NCBI RefSeq assembly: GCF_004123795.1
Contig: NZ_MSSM01000028.1
Location: forward strand, 40,440-104,439
DNA from: Lacticaseibacillus chiayiensis
GTDB lineage: Bacteria > Bacillota > Bacilli > Lactobacillales > Lactobacillaceae
Direction of reading: 5' to 3'
Length of the DNA stretch: 64,000 bases
In this document: in pieces, positions 57,185-64,000 of the stretch
Numbering within the stretch: position 1 is the first letter of the stretch
Layout: each line of letters begins with the position of its first letter
Made by a program: the position numbers and the translations under genes
Notes under the pieces: generated by a model
The model's input: only the letters and a program-made list of their open reading frames with translations
What the model was told of the DNA's origin: nothing
Database searches by the model: none

Positions 57185-57201
57185 GATTTGATTGCTAAAA
57201 T
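57173..57201 (+). promoter_or_regulatory. Promoter of the bgl operon
   Basis: TTGCGT (57173-57178) and TAAAAT (57196-57201) with 17 bases between. Confidence 0.65.
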
Positions 57202-57224
57202 GCAACTATCAACTGAATAAACAA

Positions 57225-57305
57225 GCGTATGTTACTGGTAATGCAGGCAAGACTTTGATCATCGTTTCGACATCAAACGATCTTCTTAATTTTGCCTGTT
57301 TTTTT
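57225..57305 (+). promoter_or_regulatory. RAT sequence and overlapping terminator
   Basis: The LicT/BglG-type ribonucleic antiterminator lies at 57225-57253 (key bases GTTACTGGTAATGCAGGCAA). It overlaps a terminator whose CAGGCAA (57244-57250) pairs with TTGCCTG (57292-57298), followed by TTTTTTT. Binding of the antiterminator protein would stop the terminator from forming. Confidence 0.85.
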
Positions 57306-57393
57306 CGCTTCAAAAATTGATCACCCCATTAACCACTTGCAAAGGACCTTAGTTGCTGAGATTAATGTCAAACTCAAAGAAAGGAGGAGTCGT

Positions 57394-58224
57394 GTGTTTC
57401 GGATCAAAAAGGTTCTGAACGTCAACGTGGTACTTGCTGAACAAAATGGGGATGAATATATCGCCTTTGGTAAAGGCATCGGCTACCATCAAAAAGTCGG
57501 TGTCGCCATCCCCGATACCGCTGTGTTCAAAAAGTTCATGCCACTAGATGACAGCCGCAAAAGCGAAATGATCCAGTCGCTTAATCGTATTCCCGCGGTT
57601 TACATTAGCATGACATCACAGATCGTCACTTATGCCGAAGAAAAGCTGCAGGCATTCCTGCTTCCCAGCATTTATTACGCCTTAACGGATCATCTTCATT
57701 TCTCGGTTCAGCGTTACCACGCCCAGCAGGCACTGGGTAATCGGATTTACTGGGAGATGAAGACCTACTATCCTGACATTTTTGCCATTGGTGAATACGG
57801 CTTAACCGTCGTACGCGATATGTTAGATGTCACGTTACCTAAGGAAGAAGCCGCCAATATTGCTTTTCATATTATTAATGCCTCACCGGCTGCGACCGCC
57901 AGAGCCAATGTTTTGGAAGTCACCCAACTTGTTGACAACGTTCTGCAAGCCATTCGCGTATTAACCGGTGGCACCATTGCTACCACCAGCCTGAATTATG
58001 AGCGGTTTGTCACCCACATGAAATTCTTCGCCGAACGTTATCTAAGCAACACCATGCTGGAAGATGACGGCCAGTTACTGGTTAACGTCTATAGTTTGTA
58101 CCCTGAAGCTGCCAAAATTGCCCTCAAAGTCGAAAAAACGATCACGGCCATTTACAACAAACCGCCGACAAAAGAGGAATTGGCTTATCTCATTATTCAC
58201 ATCCACCGTGTGTTAATCGGTTAA
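57394..58224 (+). CDS. licT: BglG/LicT-family transcription antiterminator
   Basis: A 276-residue protein: N-terminal RNA-binding CAT domain (MFRIKKVLNVNVVLAEQNGDEYIAFGKGIGYHQKVG), then two PRD domains with the regulated histidines at TDHLHFSVQRYH (PRD1) and MKFFAERYL and LIIHIHRVL (PRD2). Phosphorylation by HPr and the beta-glucoside EII sets activity. The GTG at 57394 with AGGAGG six bases upstream gives the standard length; a longer frame begins inside the leader terminator. It is the first gene of the beta-glucoside operon. Confidence 0.93.
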   Translation: MFRIKKVLNVNVVLAEQNGDEYIAFGKGIGYHQKVGVAIPDTAVFKKFMPLDDSRKSEMIQSLNRIPAVYISMTSQIVTYAEEKLQAFLLPSIYYALTDHLHFSVQRYHAQQALGNRIYWEMKTYYPDIFAIGEYGLTVVRDMLDVTLPKEEAANIAFHIINASPAATARANVLEVTQLVDNVLQAIRVLTGGTIATTSLNYERFVTHMKFFAERYLSNTMLEDDGQLLVNVYSLYPEAAKIALKVEKTITAIYNKPPTKEELAYLIIHIHRVLIG

Positions 58225-58266
58225 ACCCTCGTCACGCACTCAAACAACCAAACCAAGGAGGAACTT

Positions 58267-60114
58267 ATGACTGACCATCCAAAAATCACCGATCGCATCA
58301 TGCAGGCAGTCGGTGGCGTTAACAACATTAAAAGTCTTAGCCACTGCGCAACTCGCCTGCGCTTTGTTTTAATCGATAAAACCAAGTTCAACACCCAGCA
58401 ACTTGAACAATTTCCCGAAGTGTTAAGTGCCGTCAACTCAGGCGATGAATCCCAAGTCGTTGTCGGCGCCAAAGTCACCCAGTACTATGCCGAAATCATG
58501 AAAAACTATGCCATTCGCGAAAACAGCACCTCCTCTGACACAACCGCGAGTTCCGAAAAGAATGTCTTAAAACGGGTTCTAAACGCCATCGTCAATATCA
58601 TGGCCCCCATCATCACCGTTTTAATTGCGGGTGGTTTATTCAAAGTGGTCATTGCCATCATGGCGCTTTGTGGCCTTGATCCCAAGAGCGTGCCTTATTT
58701 GACCCTGAGCTTCATGGCGGACGCCGCGTTTTATTTTCTCCCTTTCATGCTAGCTGTCAGCACAGCCAAAAAATTCAATACTAACACTTACTTGGCTATG
58801 ATGATGCCCGGTGTCCTGCTACACCCTAACTTCACGGCAATGGTCGTCGCTGGAAAGCCAATTGCGTTATTTGGCGCCCCAATTCGCCTTGCGTCATACG
58901 GCGGCAGCGTCATTCCGATCATTTTAATTGTGTGGTTCATGAGTTATGTTGAACGGTTCGCGGAAAAAGTCGCGCCGGACATGATCAAAACCATGTTAAA
59001 ACCATTATTGGTAGCACTCATCACTGCTCCGGTTGCCTTAATTGTCATTGGCCCGATCGGCAGCATGATGGGCGATGGTTTATACGCCGCCATCTCTGTA
59101 CTGAACCGAAACGTTCCGTGGCTTGTTCCAACCTTAGTCGGTGCCTTCACCCCGCTACTGGTCATGATCGGCATGCATGTATCGCTACTTCCGCTAGCCA
59201 CCCTTTCCATCGGTCGATTCGGATCTGAAACCATCATGGGTCCCGGCATGTTGGCCAGCAATATTGCCCAAGCTGGTGCTTCCGCGGCGATTGCCGTACG
59301 CGAACGCAAAGCGCGTGGGCGTCAGATTGCGTTGTCTGCTACAGTTACGGCTTTATCAGGCATTACGGAACCGGCGCTTTACGGTGTGACGCTTAAGTAC
59401 AAACGCGCCTTAGCCTGCGTTATCGTATCTGGTGGCTTAGCAGGATTATTCGCCGGCATTAGCGGCCTTGTTCGTTATTCGTTTGGTTCGCCAGGGATTT
59501 TCACATTACCGGTTTTCATTGGTGCCAACCCAGACAACTTCCGCAACGCCTTAATGACCGTGGCGATCGCCTTTGGTCTGACATTTATCACGACTTACTT
59601 TTTCGCAGTCGTACCCGATTCACCAGTCGCCCCAGCTGCTAAGCCGACCACGCAACAATTTAAAAGTGTGGTTACCGGCCGAATTGTTCCGCTTAGCCAG
59701 CTTGATGACGAGGTTTTCGCTTCTGGATCACTAGGCCATGGGGTGGCTATTGATCCGGCTGGTGACACCATTACGGCACCATGCGACGCTAAAGTGACCA
59801 TGGTTTACCCAACTGGTCATGCTATGGGGCTCACAACTGCCAATGGTCAGGAAATCTTAATCCACATTGGTATTAACACCGTCAACCTCAAAGGCCGCGG
59901 CTTCAAGACTTTAGTGAAACACAATCAGGAAGTCAAAGCCGGTCAACCACTGGTGCAGCTGGATTTGACTTCGATTCGTCGTGAAGGATTTGATCCAACC
60001 GTGATTGTCTTGCTGATCAACACGGCCGCTCACCAGATCGACGTGCACGACCAACCAACCGTCACTAACGAAGATGCGTTACTCACCCTTCGCCAACCGA
60101 TGCCAGAGGCTTAA
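58267..60114 (+). CDS. bglP: PTS beta-glucoside transporter EIIBCA
   Basis: A 615-residue fused permease. EIIB has the phosphorylated cysteine in LSHCATRLRF (Cys27); EIIC spans about residues 95-450 with ten helices and GITEPALYGV; EIIA is the C-terminal glucose-type domain with ILIHIGINTVNL (His near 533) and GHGVAIDP. It carries in and phosphorylates beta-glucosides such as arbutin, salicin or cellobiose; which one is unclear. It starts behind CAAGGAGG, 42 bases after the antiterminator gene. Confidence 0.95.
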   Translation: MTDHPKITDRIMQAVGGVNNIKSLSHCATRLRFVLIDKTKFNTQQLEQFPEVLSAVNSGDESQVVVGAKVTQYYAEIMKNYAIRENSTSSDTTASSEKNVLKRVLNAIVNIMAPIITVLIAGGLFKVVIAIMALCGLDPKSVPYLTLSFMADAAFYFLPFMLAVSTAKKFNTNTYLAMMMPGVLLHPNFTAMVVAGKPIALFGAPIRLASYGGSVIPIILIVWFMSYVERFAEKVAPDMIKTMLKPLLVALITAPVALIVIGPIGSMMGDGLYAAISVLNRNVPWLVPTLVGAFTPLLVMIGMHVSLLPLATLSIGRFGSETIMGPGMLASNIAQAGASAAIAVRERKARGRQIALSATVTALSGITEPALYGVTLKYKRALACVIVSGGLAGLFAGISGLVRYSFGSPGIFTLPVFIGANPDNFRNALMTVAIAFGLTFITTYFFAVVPDSPVAPAAKPTTQQFKSVVTGRIVPLSQLDDEVFASGSLGHGVAIDPAGDTITAPCDAKVTMVYPTGHAMGLTTANGQEILIHIGINTVNLKGRGFKTLVKHNQEVKAGQPLVQLDLTSIRREGFDPTVIVLLINTAAHQIDVHDQPTVTNEDALLTLRQPMPEA

Positions 60115-61581
<1,467 letters not shown>

Positions 61582-61632
61582 ATTTTTGATCCATGTGCAC
61601 GCCCAAGACATCTTACCTAATTTTCAAGCACA

Positions 61633-61682
61633 GAAAAAAGGACGCAGAACCAGTCGTTAGATTGGTTCGACGTCCTCTTTTA
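61633..61682. terminator. Bidirectional terminator between bgl operon and SRR gene
   Basis: GGACG, GAACCA and TTGGTTC, CGTCC make a two-part stem around a short loop, with an A-run on the left and CTTTT on the right. 61683-61778 shows nothing else. Confidence 0.75.
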
Positions 61683-61778
61683 ATGGTGCGTTATACGCTA
61701 ATTAATCATCCACTTCTTTCTTGAGATCTTTACTTTGTTGATACTGAGAAAAGCTTACCTCGTGTTAGTACCCTCGAA

Positions 61779-64000
61779 TTAGTGAGAGCGACGACGCTTC
61801 TTTCTCGTTAAGCTCATCAGTGCCATCAAACTCAGCAGTAGAATACCCGCATCAGAAACTGCTTCGGAAGTTGCTTCATTAGTCTGTGGTAACTGCTTAT
61901 GGTTACCGGAGGCTGTTGTTGAAACAGCCGGACTAATATTAGAAGGGGAGCCATTAATAGATGGCGATGGCTGATGAGACTCCGTTTGACTCGCAGAAGC
62001 CCCACTAACACTGTTCGACAATGAAGCTGATGTAGACTCACTTGCAAATGTTGATCCACCAGTAGATGGTAAGGTCTCGTGAGATTGACTGGCAACTGAG
62101 TTAGACAATGAGTTGCTTGCGGCGGTTGAAGTACTGTTTAAGGCACTTGTTCGCTCGCCTATTGATTCACTAGCATCAGTTGAAGCACCATTAGATACGG
62201 ATGCACTTGCTAGCGTACTATTGGCTGCACTATTACTGGTTGATTCGCTGGCTTGTGTCGAAGCAAGTACCGATTCACTGGCTTCAGTTGAAGCACTAAC
62301 AGATGCAGAGGCACTTGCTAGTGTACTATCGGCTGCACTATTGCTGGTTAACTCGCTGGCCACCTCACTGACAGTTGCTGAACCACTAGTAATCTCGCTT
62401 ACTAACTCACTTACACTGGTTGAAGTGCTTGCAAGCTCACTCAGATTCTCGCTTAAGCTTGTAGACTCACTGGCAAGCGTGGAGCCATTTGTGGATGGTA
62501 ACGGTCCGTGAGACTGACTGGCAATAGAATTCGATATTGACTCACTAGTAGATGACAACGCCGAAGTCTTTTCAGATTCACTTGTCAGAACACTTGCAGA
62601 CTGACTAGCACTAACGGCTGCATTCATACTCATGAAGGCACTTGCGGATTCACTCGAAGAAGTACTGTTCAGTTGACTCAAGCTCTCCGACGTGCTGCCC
62701 ATTATGCTTGTTGATAAGCTCTCACTTGTCAAAGCGCTCGTTGACTCGCTGGCCTCAGTTGAGGCACTTGCTAGCGTACTATTGGATATACTGTTGCTGG
62801 TCAACTCGCTGGCCGTCTCACTAACAGCCGCCGAACCGCTAGTAATCTCACTTACTAACTCACTCACACTGGTTGAAGTGCTTGTAAGTTGGCTGAAGTT
62901 CTCACTCACGCTTGTTGATTCACTGGCCAATGCCGAAGCGAGCGCTGATCCACTAGCTTCAGTTGAGTCACTAACAGATGCAGATTCAGACTGGCTAGCA
63001 CTGACGCTTACAGCTGCATTCATACTCATGAAGGCACTTGCGGATTCACTTGAAGAAGCACTGTTCAGTTGACTCAAACTGGCCGACGTGCTGCCCATTA
63101 TGCTTGTCGATAAACTCTCACTTGTTAAAGCACTTGTAGATTCACTTGCAAGAGCACTAGTTGCCGCACTTATCGATGTACTCGTGGATGCACTGATTAC
63201 CTGACTTAAGCTGGTCGAAGCACTGTTAACTGCACTCGCTACGCGGCTTGCACTATTAACAATACTTGTAAGTTGACTCGCTAGCTGACTAGCACTTGTT
63301 GAAATGCTGGAGAACTGACTCGTCTGAACCGATTGACTCGTTAGCCGTGAAGCACTCTGTGATTGGCTCGTCTGGATCGAAGCACTTGTCGACTGACTTG
63401 GGTAGATTGCCCGACTGGTCGATTGGCTCTCACGTACTGACGTGCTCTGCAGTTGACTTGTCTGGACTGACTGGCTCGTTAGCCGCGAAGCACTCTGTGA
63501 CTGACTCGTCTGGATCGAAGCACTCGTCGACTGACTTGGGTAGATCGCCCGACTGGTCGACTGACTCTCACGCACTGATGTGCTCTGCAATTGACTGGTC
63601 TGAACCGATTGACTCGTTAGTCGTGAAGTGCTCTGTGACTGACTTGTCTGGATCGAAGCACTTGTCGACTGGCTTGGATAAATTGCCCGACTGGTCGATT
63701 GACTTTCCCGTACTGACGTGCTCTGCAGCTGGCTGGTCTGAACCGACTGACTTGTTAGCCGTGATGTGCTTTGTGACTGACTTGTCTGGATCGAAGCACT
63801 TGTCGACTGACTTGGGTAGATCGCCCGACTGGTCGATTGACTCTCACGTACTGACGTGCTCTGCAATTGACTTGCCTGTACTGACTGACTCGTCAACCGT
63901 GATGTGCTTTGTGACTGACTTGTCTGGATCGAAGCACTTGTCGACTGACTTGGGTAAATTGCCCGACTGGTCGATTCACTCTCACGTACTGATGTGCTCT
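61779..64000 (-). CDS. Serine-rich repeat surface adhesin, C-terminal part
   Basis: Partial: the frame stays open to the right edge, so the N-terminus with signal and binding region is missing. At least 739 residues, mostly S, T, A, E and Q. The right part (63342 to the edge) is made of nearly identical 46-residue units with RAIYPSQSTSASIQTSQ; the left part has about two longer, diverged repeats (SLSTSIMGSTS... and VSELVSEITSGSA...). The C-terminus has LPQTN, a hydrophobic segment (GILLLSLMALMSL) and RKKRRRSH, so it is sortase-anchored with asparagine in place of the usual glycine. An additional HETLPSTGGST lies about 75 residues earlier. Accessory SecA2 export and O-glycosylation are expected for this family but not visible. 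Confidence 0.9.
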   Translation of the reverse strand, partial: STSVRESESTSRAIYPSQSTSASIQTSQSQSTSRLTSQSVQASQLQSTSVRESQSTSRAIYPSQSTSASIQTSQSQSTSRLTSQSVQTSQLQSTSVRESQSTSRAIYPSQSTSASIQTSQSQSTSRLTSQSVQTSQLQSTSVRESQSTSRAIYPSQSTSASIQTSQSQSASRLTSQSVQTSQLQSTSVRESQSTSRAIYPSQSTSASIQTSQSQSASRLTSQSVQTSQFSSISTSASQLASQLTSIVNSASRVASAVNSASTSLSQVISASTSTSISAATSALASESTSALTSESLSTSIMGSTSASLSQLNSASSSESASAFMSMNAAVSVSASQSESASVSDSTEASGSALASALASESTSVSENFSQLTSTSTSVSELVSEITSGSAAVSETASELTSNSISNSTLASASTEASESTSALTSESLSTSIMGSTSESLSQLNSTSSSESASAFMSMNAAVSASQSASVLTSESEKTSALSSTSESISNSIASQSHGPLPSTNGSTLASESTSLSENLSELASTSTSVSELVSEITSGSATVSEVASELTSNSAADSTLASASASVSASTEASESVLASTQASESTSNSAANSTLASASVSNGASTDASESIGERTSALNSTSTAASNSLSNSVASQSHETLPSTGGSTFASESTSASLSNSVSGASASQTESHQPSPSINGSPSNISPAVSTTASGNHKQLPQTNEATSEAVSDAGILLLSLMALMSLTRKKRRRSH
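63342..64000 (-). repeat. 138-bp tandem repeats in the SRR gene
   Basis: Four full copies of a 138-base (46-codon) unit, starting TSQSVQTSQLQSTSV, and part of a fifth at the window edge. They differ by a few bases and by single residues (A/T at SQSxSRL, Q/E in RESxS). The near identity suggests recent expansion. Confidence 0.9.

Noticed and set aside
62113..63072. Long plus-strand frames rich in Leu, Val, Ala and Asp
   Set aside because: They are antisense to the serine-rich repeat gene, whose AGT/TCA-type repeated codons keep the opposite strand open.
63342..64000. CRISPR-like regular repetition
   Set aside because: The repeats are contiguous coding units without unique spacers.

Overview
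The window is a stretch of a low-GC Gram-positive chromosome. Gene content, protein sequences and order (mbl-yidD-rodA beside the F0F1 ATP synthase operon, tdk-prfA-prmC-tsaC-glyA-upp, a C69 dipeptidase, lactobacillus-type DUF2969 and EpuA proteins, a serine-rich repeat adhesin) point to a lactobacillus, most likely the Lacticaseibacillus casei/paracasei/rhamnosus group. Species is inferred from protein resemblance, not computed. No prophage, insertion sequence or CRISPR array was seen.

Layout. 1-2.4 kb (minus): cell-shape operon DUF1146-mbl-EpuA-yidD-DUF2969-rodA (rodA runs off the left edge). 2.7-9.3 kb (minus): atpBEFHAGDC, with an unusual palindromic repeat inserted between atpG and atpD. 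9.6-15.4 kb (minus): tdk, prfA, prmC, tsaC, then glyA and upp. 15.5-20 kb: murT (plus), a penicillin-binding-type serine hydrolase and a ring-cleaving dioxygenase-like protein (minus), a membrane-tethered flavodoxin-fold reductase (plus). 20-24.6 kb (minus): a TetR regulator with its operator and a heterodimeric ABC exporter. 24.7-32 kb: phosphatase, small unknown genes, tRNA-Gln(CUG), dipeptidase, MFS exporter, tRNA-Glu(CUC), guanine-deaminase-like enzyme, Gfo/Idh/MocA oxidoreductase. 32-35.5 kb (plus): a GT4 glycosyltransferase, a two-gene unit with an EndA-type lipoprotein nuclease behind a palindromic cin-box-like site, and a monooxygenase. 35.7-38.9 kb (minus): pgi, glcU, a VanZ protein. 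39-43 kb (plus): LtaS, an FtsX-like permease and a partner that looks like an ABC ATPase without catalytic motifs. 43-47.4 kb (minus): xpt-pbuX-purK-like-purB. 47.6-50.4 kb (minus): GNAT, GH73 muramidase, cold-shock protein, FUSC-type exporter. 50.5-57 kb: YkyA-type lipoprotein, CsbB/GtrB-type glycosyltransferase, two large multi-pass GT-C/YfhO-like proteins. 57-61.6 kb (plus): a complete beta-glucoside operon with cre, promoter, RAT/terminator, BglG-type antiterminator, EIIBCA and 6-phospho-beta-glucosidase. 61.8-64 kb (minus): the C-terminal part of a serine-rich repeat surface protein with 138-bp tandem repeats.

The strongest non-gene signal is a family of about 100-130 bp imperfect palindromes, seven clear copies plus one decayed, in intergenic gaps. 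Six of the seven have the same polarity relative to the following gene, and four end directly at its Shine-Dalgarno sequence, including atpD and prfA. Other points of interest are the pseudo-ABC ATPase/FtsX pair after ltaS, a PurK paralogue lacking signature motifs, MurT without GatD, and the cin-box-like palindrome before the nuclease genes. Starts were often moved from the longest reading frame to the codon with a properly spaced ribosome-binding site; this is stated where it matters.
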